DNA of 64,000 bases from CAVQBP01 sp963782475 (GTDB taxonomy: Bacteria > Bacteroidota > Ignavibacteria > Ignavibacteriales > Ignavibacteriaceae): positions 298,130 to 362,129 of the forward strand of contig CAWAJW010000008.1 of the NCBI GenBank assembly GCA_963782475.1. The letters are read 5' to 3'. The number at the start of each line of letters is the position of its first letter. Position 1 is the stretch's first letter. The translations under genes were made by a program, and so were the position numbers. Positions 25,567-34,451 of the stretch are shown piece by piece. The notes beneath the pieces were generated by a model. It was not told where the DNA came from and ran no database searches. It worked only from the letters and a program-made list of their open reading frames with translations.

Positions 25567-26544
25567 ATGATAGATTTTGATTATTTACAGCCGAAGACAT
25601 TGGAAGAAGCAAGCAGCCTGCTTCAGAAAGCTAAGGGGAAGGCAATTCCTTATAGCGGCGGAACAGATGCTTTAAGTCTTTTAAAGGAAGATATAATATC
25701 ACCGGAAGAATTAATTAACCTAAAAAATATTCCTAACTTGACCGCCATGAGCTATGAGAATGGTAAGGGATTAAAGATCGGCGCACTGGTTACAATAACT
25801 GAAATTGCAGAAAATAAATTAATTGCTGAAAAATACACAGTACTTTCGGAAGCTGCAGAAAAAATTGCATCTCCGCAATTAAGGAATGTCGGCACATTAG
25901 GCGGTAATTTAAATCAGCGGCCGAGGTGCTGGTATTTTCGAAAGGATTTTGATTGCATAAGAAAAGGGGGGAGTATCTGTTATGCTGTTGACGGCGAAAA
26001 TAAATATCATTGTATAATCGGCGGCGGTCCCTGCTATATTGTTCATCCCTCCGATATGGCTGTCGCGCTTCTGGCTTTGGATGCTTCGCTTAATATCTTT
26101 TCCGGGAAAAAAGCAAGGACTATTCCTATAAGCGAATTCTTTGTTTTACCGGATGTAAATCATTTAAAGGAAAATATACTTGAACCGGGTGAAATAGTAA
26201 CGGAGGTGATTGTGCCTGAACTTCCGGCAAATACTAAAAGCGGTTATTATAAATTCATGGAAAGAGATGTCTGGGATTTTGCAGTTGTAAGTGTAGCTGC
26301 CGTTTTGACTAAGAACGGTAATTCACTAAAAGATGGAAAAATTGCTTACGGCGGAGTTGCCCCGGCTCCATGGCTGGATAAAAATATTAACAGCATGCTT
26401 AAAGGTTTGTCATTAAAAGATGATTCAATTGAGAAAGCCGTATTACAGGTTCTTAAAGATGCTGATCCCCTTGAGCAAAATGAATATAAAATTCCTCTCG
26501 CAAGAAACATAACGAGGAATATGATTCGGAAGTTGACTGCTTAG
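25567..26544 (+). CDS. FAD-binding subunit with extra Fe-S loop (PaoB-like)
   Basis: A 325-residue FAD subunit of the hydroxylase. FAD-binding motifs are PYSGGTD (residues 28-34) and TLGGNLNQRPR (110-120). The next loop has Cys121, Cys130, Cys138 and Cys149 (RCWYFRKDFDC, GGSIC, KYHC), with Cys156 close by. This matches the extra 4Fe-4S loop known from PaoB and 4-hydroxybenzoyl-CoA reductase-type flavoproteins and is absent from ordinary CoxM. The C-terminal domain has KFMERDVWDFAVVSVAA. Together with the Tat signal on the small subunit this favours a PaoABC-like periplasmic aldehyde oxidoreductase. Confidence 0.9.
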   Translation: MIDFDYLQPKTLEEASSLLQKAKGKAIPYSGGTDALSLLKEDIISPEELINLKNIPNLTAMSYENGKGLKIGALVTITEIAENKLIAEKYTVLSEAAEKIASPQLRNVGTLGGNLNQRPRCWYFRKDFDCIRKGGSICYAVDGENKYHCIIGGGPCYIVHPSDMAVALLALDASLNIFSGKKARTIPISEFFVLPDVNHLKENILEPGEIVTEVIVPELPANTKSGYYKFMERDVWDFAVVSVAAVLTKNGNSLKDGKIAYGGVAPAPWLDKNINSMLKGLSLKDDSIEKAVLQVLKDADPLEQNEYKIPLARNITRNMIRKLTA

Positions 26545-26560
26545 TAGGACAAATGGTCAA

Positions 26561-26581
26561 AGTTCAAGTTCAAGTTCAAGT
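26561..26581. repeat. AGTTCA microsatellite
   Basis: Three and a half tandem copies of AGTTCA in the gap between the FAD subunit and the MocA-like gene, with one more imperfect copy after it. Too short to assign a role. Confidence 0.6.
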
Positions 26582-26644
26582 ATCAGTTCAAGGACATTCA
26601 ATAATTCATCCAAACAAGTAGCTTGATAACATAGAATTCGTGTT

Positions 26645-27247
26645 ATGATATTACATTCACTTCTCATTTCTGCCGGTCTATCTTCAAGGATGGGGAAATT
26701 TAAACCTTTGCTTCCATTCAATAATGAACCGATTATAATCATTATAACTAAAAAATTACTTGCCGTCAGCAGTAAGGTTTTTATCGTTACGGGTTATAAG
26801 GAAAAAGAATTAATCTTAACATTCGAAAAGTATTTTCAGAAAGCGGAATTAAAAGATAAAATTGTTTTTGTTCCTAATCCCGCGTTTGAAAAAGGTATGT
26901 TTACTTCCCTGCAAAAAGGATTGGATAAGGGAAAAGAGTGTGACTGGCTTTTATATCATTTTGCAGATCAGCCGCAGCTTCCTCATGACTTCTATGCTAA
27001 TTTCGTTATTCAAATCGATGATAAATATGATTGGATTCAGCCTGCTTACAAAGAAAAGAAAGGACATCCGATTTTAATAAGAAATTCATTATTTAAATAT
27101 ATTTTAGGCAGCTCTGAGAATTCTTCATTAAAAGAATTAATTGATAGCTGGAGTGTAAATAAGAAGATCTGGAGTTGCAGTTACAAAGAGACTTTATTTG
27201 ATATTGATACACCTGAAGATTATAATAAAGCGGTCGGAAAAAAATGA
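26645..27247 (+). CDS. mocA: MocA-like molybdenum cofactor cytidylyltransferase
   Basis: A 200-residue nucleotidyltransferase. The N-terminal signature SAGLSSRMGKFKPLLPF is the LxAGxSxRMGxxK NTP-binding loop. The segments FADQPQLP and KKGHPILI are the metal-binding and substrate motifs typical of MocA/MobA-like proteins. MocA converts Mo-molybdopterin into the cytosine dinucleotide form used by periplasmic aldehyde oxidoreductases, which fits its place directly after the three hydroxylase subunit genes and before the XdhC-like chaperone. Length is normal. Confidence 0.88.
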   Translation: MILHSLLISAGLSSRMGKFKPLLPFNNEPIIIIITKKLLAVSSKVFIVTGYKEKELILTFEKYFQKAELKDKIVFVPNPAFEKGMFTSLQKGLDKGKECDWLLYHFADQPQLPHDFYANFVIQIDDKYDWIQPAYKEKKGHPILIRNSLFKYILGSSENSSLKELIDSWSVNKKIWSCSYKETLFDIDTPEDYNKAVGKK

Positions 27248-27408
27248 AGGATAATTTAATCCAGTTTAGAGTTCTTAAACTGTGAATATCGATTAATGAT
27301 TTTTTGATTTTTTCTGCAAGGCTGTTTCAAATTATTAAATTGCAAATCGTTATTCCTTGTTCTTAAATCATTATTAACCTAATTTTTAGTAAATAAAACA
27401 TTTGATAT

Positions 27409-28233
27409 ATGAATATTTATGAAGAAATATTATCATTAGAAAAAAACAACCAATCTTTTGTTATCGCAACAGTTGTTAATACGAGCGGCTCTGCTCCCGG
27501 TAAAGTCGGATTTAAGATGCTGATAAAAAACGACGGTTCAGCTAAAGGGACTGTTGGCGGGGGAGCAATAGAAGCTGAAGTGATAAAAGAATCGATCAAA
27601 AGATTATCAACGGGTGAATCGGGAACTAAAGAATATCTGTTATCAGATAATGAATCACTGGAAAACAGTAATGCCACGGTTGTTCCAATGAAGTGCAGCG
27701 GCCAGGCCGGCATTTATTATGAAGTCCACGGCAGTTTAACTACTGTTTACCTTTTCGGCGGAGGACATGTCGGTCATGCATTGCTGTATTATCTTGCGCC
27801 TTTAAATTTCCATACAACATTAGTTGATAATAGAAAAGAATTTGCATCGGAAGAAAAAAATCCTCTAGCAAATGAACATATACATAAAGAATATTCCGAT
27901 TTTACAAGTGAATTTAATCCTTCTCCAGGATCATTTGCAGTAATACTTACGCACGGGCATAAATATGATTATGAAATTCTAAAAAAGATTTATGAAAGGA
28001 AACTTGATTTTCGGTATGTTGGTGTAATTGCATCCAAATCAAAAGCTTCCTCAATGATCCATGATTTGAAAGAAGAATTAGATAATGATATCGATCTTTC
28101 AAATCTGCATACACCTATAGGATTAAAAATCGGCGGTAATACTGCTGAAGAGATAGCCCTGGCAATTGCTGCTGAAATACAGGCAATTAAATATTCCCCG
28201 GGAAACAATATCTTTTTCAATCTGATCTGCTAA
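27409..28233 (+). CDS. XdhC/PaoD-family molybdenum hydroxylase chaperone
   Basis: A 274-residue XdhC-family protein. It carries the N-terminal XdhC/CoxI signature (NTSGSAPGKVGFKMLI, then GTVGGGAIEAEV), Cys96 in MKCSGQAG, a Rossmann motif GGGHVG (117-122) with VDNR after it, and the C-terminal GGNTAEEIALAIAAEI. Family members bind the molybdenum cofactor, promote its sulfuration and insert it into the cognate hydroxylase; PaoD does this for PaoABC. It closes the hydroxylase operon, 161 bases after mocA, and is convergent with the minus-strand T9SS gene. Confidence 0.88.
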   Translation: MNIYEEILSLEKNNQSFVIATVVNTSGSAPGKVGFKMLIKNDGSAKGTVGGGAIEAEVIKESIKRLSTGESGTKEYLLSDNESLENSNATVVPMKCSGQAGIYYEVHGSLTTVYLFGGGHVGHALLYYLAPLNFHTTLVDNRKEFASEEKNPLANEHIHKEYSDFTSEFNPSPGSFAVILTHGHKYDYEILKKIYERKLDFRYVGVIASKSKASSMIHDLKEELDNDIDLSNLHTPIGLKIGGNTAEEIALAIAAEIQAIKYSPGNNIFFNLIC

Positions 28234-28333
28234 AAACTCATCAGATTTAATTTTCATTTACCTTATATGAAATTCCTTTCCCAAGGATTTCTTCAGTAAT
28301 GTTGTGCAGAATAGAATATTTCTTATTTAGTTT

Positions 28334-29397
28334 TCATTTCAGTAAAATCATTTTAATGGTCTTTCTAAACTTGTTTGCTGATTGAAGAGAAACAGCTTCA
28401 AATGTTAAGAAATAAAGCCCTGAAGGAAAATTTCCGGCATTCCATTTTAAATTATAATTTCCCGCAGGTTTTATATTGTTTTCCAGACCGGCTATCATTT
28501 TCCCAAAATATTATAAATATTAATTCTAACCAGGCTTTCTTCAGGTATGTAGTAACTGATTTTTGTGGACGGATTAAAAGGATTTGGATAATTCTGATCT
28601 AAATAAAATTTTGAAGGAATTTCTGTGTTATTTAAAACGTCCGTCATAGTATTTAAATCGGAATATTTGATTGTTTCTGACTGAAAAACTTCTTTAGTGC
28701 TTTTACTTTGAATAAAAACTACAACTTTCAGGCTGTCTGGTATCCAGGTGCTGTCTGTGTTAATTGTCTGATCAATTTCTTTTGTTTCGTTATTATTTAT
28801 CGAAAACGGTTCACCATCAGGTGCAGGCAGCATTTTTCTCATAACATTATCATGTCTTGAAATTCCGTTTCGACCGAGGTAATGAATATTTTCAACAACT
28901 ACAAAATATATAATCAGATCTGACTGACTAATATCTCCGCTCCTGGATATCAGTGCTTTTAAATTAATTTTACTTCTTTCGTTAGTCCCGCTCAAACTTA
29001 TTTTTAAAGGGCTAGGTTTTTTTACAAGTCCGTCTAATGTTTTACCCCAGCCAGCGTAAGCATGCGATTGTATAACACCGTCAAAAAAACCATCCGGGGT
29101 GGTTGAATAAGGGCCATAATAATTATTCCTTGCAGCCGGATCGGATTTATTTGCCTGGTACAATGGATCGTCGCTATAAGGAAACGGCATATGATAGAAT
29201 ATAAAACTTGCATGTACCGAATTTGTATCATTATCTTTAAAAGAATATAATGCAGAATAAGCGGGCGGGCACAATGGACAGTGGGAATTTGTAAAATCTT
29301 CCACCAACACTTTTCTTTGATATTGACCGAAGCATAATGACGTTATTAAAAAGGATGTACATAAAAGAAAGGAAAATATTTTCATTATCTGCTCCAT
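28334..29397 (-). CDS. Omp28-like secreted protein with type A sorting domain (frameshifted near end)
   Basis: Secreted protein with a signal peptide (FSFLLCTSFLITSLCFGQ) and a thioredoxin-like Omp28 region (VLVEDFTNSHCPLCPPAYSA with a CPLC redox-type motif). A C-terminal type IX sorting domain follows (LDQNYPNPFNPSTKISYYI). As read, the frame stops at 28495 after INIYNILGK. One base is missing at T28498-28501 (an A-run on the coding strand); with it restored the protein continues as MIAGLENNIKPAG and ends GLYFLTFEAV, TIKMILLK at 28334. That completes the sorting domain. The start ATG at 29397 overlaps the stop of the upstream gene (TAATG), so translation is coupled. Confidence 0.82.
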
Positions 29398-30167
29398 TAC
29401 AATTGACTTAAAATTGTTACTCTTAAACCTTCAAAGGGCTGAATATATTTACAGATTCCATTTGAACATACCTGCCCTCCTCTCTCATTTCCATATGATA
29501 TTGTTATTGTATGAGAATCTTCAAGCCTGTATCCTAATTCTCCTATCAGCCAGTTTCTTCTTTCCGATACTTCACTTTTACTGGTAGTATATTCATAACG
29601 AATTGATGCTGTAAATTTAGAATAGAATGAACCTATTAATAGTTATCAACTGATTATAATAATGCTGGTTTCACTATTAAAAGTTTCCTTTACCCATTCA
29701 TGTTCCGATTGAACTTTTAAAGAGAAATTCTCCGAAAAAGAATTTTGAATCTGTATCGGGGCAACTATGGACGTAGTAATTATTGAACTTCTTTCGGGAG
29801 AAAACTCATTAAAAAAAGTTTCTTGTCTTAAAGCAAATGCAAGTTTAAATAATGATGAAGAAGTATAATAGTGTTCGCATTCGGCGAAAAATTCATAATA
29901 AGGAAAAAATTCTTTTTTTGTTGAAGGTAAAAAATTTGCGGATCTTTTTATTTGTGTAAAAGTAAATCCATCCGGGTTTAGATTATAACTATCATGTCTG
30001 CTTGAAAGACTGGTATTAAAATTTAAAGTTGTATTATCTGAAACAGAATAAAAAGCGTCTACCTGAAAACCGACTTCATCGTTAAAATCAACTTCATGAA
30101 GAGGTCTTGTCAGCAAAGTATATGAATATTCTTTTTGAACAATAGGAGGGTTTTGAAACGGAAGCAT
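29397..30167 (-). pseudogene. DUF6029-like outer-membrane protein, C-terminal piece with in-frame stops
   Basis: Third frame, from LPFQNPPIVQKEYSY onward. After ETSIIIIS two consecutive in-frame stops (TGA TAA, minus strand, at 29643-29648) interrupt it. The same frame then resumes as FYSKFTASIRYEYTTSK and ends at 29397 with LRVTILSQL. The stop TAA overlaps the next ATG (TAATG). The whole gene therefore has at least three separate defects in 1.6 kb, more than a single sequencing slip; it may be decaying or locally mis-assembled. Confidence 0.6.
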
Positions 30168-30454
30168 TCTTGTCGGTCTGGCAGCATCTGACGTCCGTAA
30201 GGATCTAAAATATCGAAAGAATAGTTTTTATAGTCCAGAGTAATACCATAGCTATCTCCAAAATAGGAAAGAGCCCCGTATAAACCGCTTCCCGTTGAAG
30301 TATAATGATCCGTTATGACATTGGTCCACTTATGTGACCAGTCGATATATAATGAAGTATTATTCAAATTAAGAGTTAAATAAGTTTCAGGAATTTCAGC
30401 TTTTATATCTTTGGGAGGAATCTCAGAATTTGATTCACCCTGGGGAAGTAACAC
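30110..30454 (-). pseudogene. DUF6029-like outer-membrane protein, middle piece
   Basis: Second reading frame of the same broken gene. Genuine residues run from LLPQGESNSEIPPK to SFDILDPYGRQ, with alternating barrel strands (LTLNLNNTSLYIDWSHKW, GALSYFGDSYGITLDYKNY). Around 30190-30200 it must shift again: the sense after DPYGR continues as DAARPTRMLPFQNPP in the third frame. Confidence 0.6.
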
Positions 30455-31025
30455 CTTCGGAATAGATATAGCTGCCTCCTAATATCAATTCAGGAAAAGG
30501 AAAAAGTTCAACATTACCTCCCCTGATTTTATAATTTTCATTTCGTACAAAAGTCGTTGAATCCCTGAAGTTAATAGAACCCCCGAGAATAGTGGCATTA
30601 TAAAAATCGGATGAGTATTTAAATTTGATCCCATCCATCCAGGTATCATATGCCAGGCCTCTATTTTCAAAAAGGTTTAGTGCCAAACCTCTTCCAAATA
30701 ATGTAGAAGAATTCCCGGCACGTATATAAACTCCGCCTTTATTATATTCTAAATATCTTCTGCTGATCCCTTTAAAAGTTTCTCCGATTTCCGGCGGTTC
30801 ATCATAGAGCAGCCTGAAACCTAAAACAAAATTTTCAGGAAGAGAAATTCTTGCATCGGTTAAATTTTCAAAATATATTTGAGGTATTTTCAAACTGCCC
30901 AAAATTCTTTCTCCATTTCCATATCTGAATAAATTAGAAACAGAAGGAACAACATCCTGGGAAAAAGCCGGTTGATTAAAAGAGAAAAATGCTGCTAAAG
31001 AAATTAATAATATCTTATTTCTCAC
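30435..31025 (-). pseudogene. DUF6029-like outer-membrane protein, N-terminal piece
   Basis: N-terminal 196 codons of a broken gene spanning 29397-31025. It starts with GTG in a GTGA overlap with the TlpA stop (31022-31025). A signal peptide (LLISLAAFFSFNQPAFSQ) is followed by barrel-like strands with YIRAGNSSTLFGRGLALNLF and RGLAYDTWMDGIKFKY, a pattern I associate with DUF6029 proteins of Bacteroidota. The frame is lost at G30442-30445 (a C-run on the coding strand), where removal of one C joins it to the next piece (EGVTS, then QGESNS). Confidence 0.62.
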
Positions 31026-31507
31026 TTAACACCGGGAATCAGTTTCCGGATTTCTTTTTCCAGCTTAATTTCATCACCGGGTAAATAGCCGACATTTTTA
31101 TAAACTATATTTCCATTAGTATCAAATAATATTGAATAAGGGATTGATTGACCGTTCATCTTCTGAAGGTATTGAAAGTCCGGGTCGAGTGCTATAGGAA
31201 AATCTATATTATGGGATGCAATATAAGCTCTTACTTTCGAAACGCTTTTAGGTGAATCCTGGTTAATTCCTAAAATTGTAAATCCATTATCTTTATATCT
31301 TTTATATATTGTATTTAAATGCCTCAATTCCTCTTTACATGGTTCGCACCATAAAGCCCAAAAACTTATAAGGACAGGCCCTTTGGAATAAAGTTTATTG
31401 AGTTCTACTATTTTATTATTAATAGTCGATATAGTAAAAGTAATTTTATTTTGCGCCTGCAGATTAACAAAGAGAAAAAGGGTAAACAGCAAGTAAGGTA
31501 ATTTCAT
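31022..31507 (-). CDS. TlpA-like thioredoxin-fold protein
   Basis: A 161-residue periplasmic thiol-disulfide protein of the TlpA/AhpC-TSA group. Signal peptide LLFTLFLFVNLQAQ. Redox motif WCEPC (Cys54, Cys57) in ISFWALWCEPCKEEL, then GFTILGINQDS and the cis-proline region SIPYSILFDTNGNIVYKNVG. It heads a three-gene minus-strand operon with overlapping junctions (GTGA, then TAATG). Neighbouring Omp28-like protein also carries a CxxC, so both may act on extracytoplasmic disulfides or in maturation of secreted proteins. Confidence 0.88.
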   Translation of the reverse strand: MKLPYLLFTLFLFVNLQAQNKITFTISTINNKIVELNKLYSKGPVLISFWALWCEPCKEELRHLNTIYKRYKDNGFTILGINQDSPKSVSKVRAYIASHNIDFPIALDPDFQYLQKMNGQSIPYSILFDTNGNIVYKNVGYLPGDEIKLEKEIRKLIPGVK

Positions 31508-31943
31508 CTTTTATAGATTATTTTTTATTTATGAATTTAGTTATCAAATTTTACGAAAGGATAAAAAAATTTTAACATTTTTATAACTTTTTATTTGTGA
31601 TCAATTTAACTTTCAAATATCCTGAGATTGCAGAAATATTAAACATCTATGTTGTTGAAAGAATAAGCATACTTAATAAACAGTTTTCTATTTAAGTGAG
31701 CTATAGTGCTTATATATTTAGTCTTATTCTCCTCATAATAGTGACTTTTGAATAGTAAATTCTTTTCTCCTTTACCGTTTAACTTTCTCTTAATTTAAAA
31801 AATAAGTTTCACTATTAGGAAAAATTTCCTTTCTCAATTTGATTAAGGAATCAAAAACTTACTAATTCGAAGGCTTTTTAACTTGACTTGAAATGGCATT
31901 TAATATGCCTATCTATGGAAACCTAAAAAATTAGGGGTATTAA
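31508..31943. other. divergent intergenic region
   Basis: 436 bases between the TlpA operon and the hydrogenase operon with no gene visible. It contains a 9-bp inverted repeat TAATAGTGA (31736-31744) and TCACTATTA (31809-31817) 64 bases apart, long AT-rich tracts, and the candidate sigma-54 promoter at 31894-31908. No riboswitch or terminator was recognised. Confidence 0.4.
31894..31908 (+). promoter_or_regulatory. candidate sigma-54 promoter of the hydrogenase operon
   Basis: TGGCATTTAATATGC has the -24/-12 layout of sigma-54 promoters: GG at 31895-31896 and GC at 31907-31908 with exactly ten bases between. It lies 35 bases before the first start codon. The last -12 base before GC is T as expected, but position -21 departs from TGGCAC. 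No upstream enhancer site or nearby sigma-54 activator was found, so this is a single-match candidate. Confidence 0.35.
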
Positions 31944-32438
31944 ATGCATCATCAAATATTTGAAAAATATAAACCAAAAGAACATAGCAGCTTAATTTCA
32001 TTACTTCAAGAAGTTCAGAATATTTACAGCTATTTACCTGAAAATGCACTTCAGGATGTTGCTGATTATTTAAACATTCCTTTGAGCAGAGTATACGGAG
32101 TTGCAACATTTTACAATCAGTTCAGGCTGAATCCAGTTGGTAAAAATATAATTAAAGTCTGCCGCGGGACCGCTTGTCATGTAAAAAATTCTGCAAATGT
32201 TTTATATGCAATTGAAACATCTTTAAATGCTAAAGCAGGGGAAACCACCAGGGATAAAAAATTTACAATTGAAGTAGTTAATTGTATAGGCGCCTGCAGC
32301 ATTGCTCCGGTAATAACTATCAATGAAGATTTCCACGGAAGAATAACGACAAAAGATGTTCCTAAAGTTTTGAAAAAATATTCAGGACAGGAAAAGTCTA
32401 ATAACATTCATGGTGAACCGGAGGTGAGCCCTGCATGA
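31944..32438 (+). CDS. hydC: HydC/NuoE-like 2Fe-2S subunit of [FeFe] hydrogenase
   Basis: A 164-residue thioredoxin-like 2Fe-2S protein of the NuoE/HydC/HndA family. Cluster ligands are Cys73 and Cys78 (CRGTAC) and Cys114 and Cys118 (CIGAC). The N-terminal helical half has SLLQEVQNIYSYLPENALQD and SRVYGVATFYNQF, as in NuoE. It is the first gene of a hydrogenase operon and overlaps the next by four bases (ATGA at 32435-32438). In HydABC complexes this subunit relays electrons to the flavin subunit. Confidence 0.92.
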   Translation: MHHQIFEKYKPKEHSSLISLLQEVQNIYSYLPENALQDVADYLNIPLSRVYGVATFYNQFRLNPVGKNIIKVCRGTACHVKNSANVLYAIETSLNAKAGETTRDKKFTIEVVNCIGACSIAPVITINEDFHGRITTKDVPKVLKKYSGQEKSNNIHGEPEVSPA

Positions 32439-33076
32439 AAACATTTATAGATAAATGCTGTGACAAGTGCTGGCATAATAATCAGACTCAATGTGAATTG
32501 TTTATTCAATGCTGTACCGATGGCCCTCTTTGCCATCATGATGAAAAATGCAAATCCCAGTATGAAAAGCTTAATAGAGAACTAAAATATATTGAACATG
32601 ATCAGCCGGTAATATTTATAGGAATGGGGACGTGCGGTTTGGCTGCAGGTGCAAAGAAAGTTGAAGAAGCAATCAAAGAAGAATTGAAGAAGCTGAATAT
32701 TGAAGCAAAAATTGAACCTACAGGCTGTGTGGGTTATTGTGCAAAAGAAGTTATTGTCGATATCAAGCTTCCGGGTGGTGAAAGAATTTCATATTGTGAG
32801 ATAACACCCAAGTTAATTCCCAGGCTTCTGCAGAAAACACTTATTGAGAAAGAGATTTTTGAAGAAAAGCTGCTGGGAATTTATTCGAATAATAGTGGAA
32901 CCAGGTCGATTAACCAAGTCCCTTTTTTCAAAAAACAACTAAGAGTCGTATTGAAAAATTGCGGAATGATTAATCCTGATTCGATTGATACATACATTTC
33001 GTTCGGCGGATTTAAAGCATTGGATAAAGTTCTAAGGCTGTTAAAGCCCGGTGAAGTTGATAAAAGAAATAATTGA
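32435..33076 (+). CDS. hydB: HydB/NuoF-like flavoprotein, N-terminal part (frameshifted)
   Basis: N-terminal part of the HydB/NuoF subunit. Residues 1-45 form a cysteine-rich extension (CCDKCWHNN, then CELFIQCC, LCHHDEKC). A thioredoxin-like 2Fe-2S domain follows with GTCGLAAGA and CVGYC, and then the conserved NuoF lead-in (VPFFKKQLRVVLKNCGMINP). The frame ends in KPGEVDKRNN. Dropping one base near 33058-33060 gives KPGEVIKEIIESGLRGRGG, which continues in the next entry. Only three cysteines are visible in the second domain, a pattern I would expect for HndB-type domains. The break falls inside the NuoF domain, so this is not a natural subunit border. Confidence 0.85.
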   Translation: MKTFIDKCCDKCWHNNQTQCELFIQCCTDGPLCHHDEKCKSQYEKLNRELKYIEHDQPVIFIGMGTCGLAAGAKKVEEAIKEELKKLNIEAKIEPTGCVGYCAKEVIVDIKLPGGERISYCEITPKLIPRLLQKTLIEKEIFEEKLLGIYSNNSGTRSINQVPFFKKQLRVVLKNCGMINPDSIDTYISFGGFKALDKVLRLLKPGEVDKRNN

Positions 33077-34418
33077 GAGCGGGTTACGCGGAAGAGGAGG
33101 AGCGGGTTTTCCTACAGGTGTTAAATGGGATCTGGCTTTAAAACAGCATTCCGATATGAAATATTTAATATGTAATGCTGATGAAGGCGATCCGGGTGCA
33201 TTTATGGATCGTTCGGTTCTGGAAAGTGATCCGTTCAAGATTATTGAGGGGATGTTGATTGGCGCTTATGCAATTGGAGCTTCCGAAGGATTCATTTACT
33301 GCCGTGCCGAATACCCGCTTGCAATTAGAAGATTGGAAAACTCCATTCATCAATGCAAAGAATATGGCCTGCTGGGGGAGAATATTCTTGACAGCGGATT
33401 TACTTTTAATCTAAAAATAAAAAAAGGTGCAGGGGCTTTTGTCTGCGGAGAAGAAACTGCCTTAATAGCCTCTATTGAAGGTAAAAGAGGAATGCCGAAA
33501 CCCCGTCCCCCTTATCCAAGCGTGTCAGGTTTATGGGGAAAGCCGACAGTTATAAATAATGTAGAAACCTTCGCTAATATTTCCGAAATAATAAACAAAG
33601 GTTCTGCCTGGTTTGCTTCGATTGGTACGGCTTCGAGTAAAGGGACGAAAGTTTTTGCTTTAAGCGGGAAAATTGCTAATTCCGGTTTAGTGGAAGTTCC
33701 GATGGGAGTTACTCTTAGAGATGTTGTTTTTGCTATAGGCGGAGGGATTCCAAATAATAAAGAATTCAAAGCGATACAAATAGGAGGTCCCTCCGGCGGA
33801 TGTCTGCCGGAAAGTGTAATTGATACTCAGGTCGACTATGAGTCGTTAAAAAAAGTTGGTGCAATGATGGGCTCAGGCGGGTTTGTTGTTATGGATGAGG
33901 ATACCTGCATGGTCGATGTGGCGAAGTTCTTTTTAACATTTATTCAAACCGAATCGTGCGGTAAATGTGTTCCATGCCGCGAAGGTACTAAAAGAATGCT
34001 CGAGATCCTTGAAAGGATTCCAAAGAGTTATAAAAGTGTAAATAATAAAGTTGAGCAGCTTCAAAGATTTAAAGGAGTGATCCACCTGCAGAGGCTGGCA
34101 GATGTTATAAGAGATACTTCTTTATGCGGGCTTGGTCAATCCGCACCAAACCCGGTTTTGTCAGGTCTAAAATATTTTAAGGAGGAATATAAAGAGCATC
34201 TTTATGAAAGAAAATGTTCTGCAGGTGTTTGTAAAGATTTGCTTACTTATTCCATAGATAATAAAATTTGCAACGGCTGCGGAGTTTGTTTGAAAAAATG
34301 TGCCGTTGAAGCGATTGTCGGCGAGAAAGGACATGCTCATTATATCCTTGATGATAAATGTATTAAATGCGGTATGTGTTTCGAATCCTGCAGGTTTGAT
34401 GCAATAATTGTTAACTAA
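33051..34418 (+). CDS. hydB: HydB/NuoF-like flavoprotein, C-terminal part (frameshifted)
   Basis: FMN- and NAD(P)-binding part of HydB. Motifs are GLRGRGGAGFPTGVKW (FMN/NAD), CNADEGDPGAFMDRS, GAGAFVCGEETALIASIEG and the 4Fe-4S motif CGKCVPCREGT with a later Cys in TSLCGLG. The C-terminal tail holds two 4Fe-4S ferredoxin motifs (CNGCGVCLKKCAVEAI and CIKCGMCFESCRFDAI), present in HydB/HndC of bifurcating hydrogenases and absent from complex I NuoF. Joined with the previous entry it makes about 660 residues, the usual HydB size. Confidence 0.9.
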   Translation: MKLIKEIIESGLRGRGGAGFPTGVKWDLALKQHSDMKYLICNADEGDPGAFMDRSVLESDPFKIIEGMLIGAYAIGASEGFIYCRAEYPLAIRRLENSIHQCKEYGLLGENILDSGFTFNLKIKKGAGAFVCGEETALIASIEGKRGMPKPRPPYPSVSGLWGKPTVINNVETFANISEIINKGSAWFASIGTASSKGTKVFALSGKIANSGLVEVPMGVTLRDVVFAIGGGIPNNKEFKAIQIGGPSGGCLPESVIDTQVDYESLKKVGAMMGSGGFVVMDEDTCMVDVAKFFLTFIQTESCGKCVPCREGTKRMLEILERIPKSYKSVNNKVEQLQRFKGVIHLQRLADVIRDTSLCGLGQSAPNPVLSGLKYFKEEYKEHLYERKCSAGVCKDLLTYSIDNKICNGCGVCLKKCAVEAIVGEKGHAHYILDDKCIKCGMCFESCRFDAIIVN

Positions 34419-34451
34419 ATATTTTTTTACAAAACGAAATAAATTATTAAG

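Noticed and set aside
27417..27713. 98-codon antisense ORF inside the XdhC-like gene
   Set aside because: Shadow of a conserved gene; no start signals.
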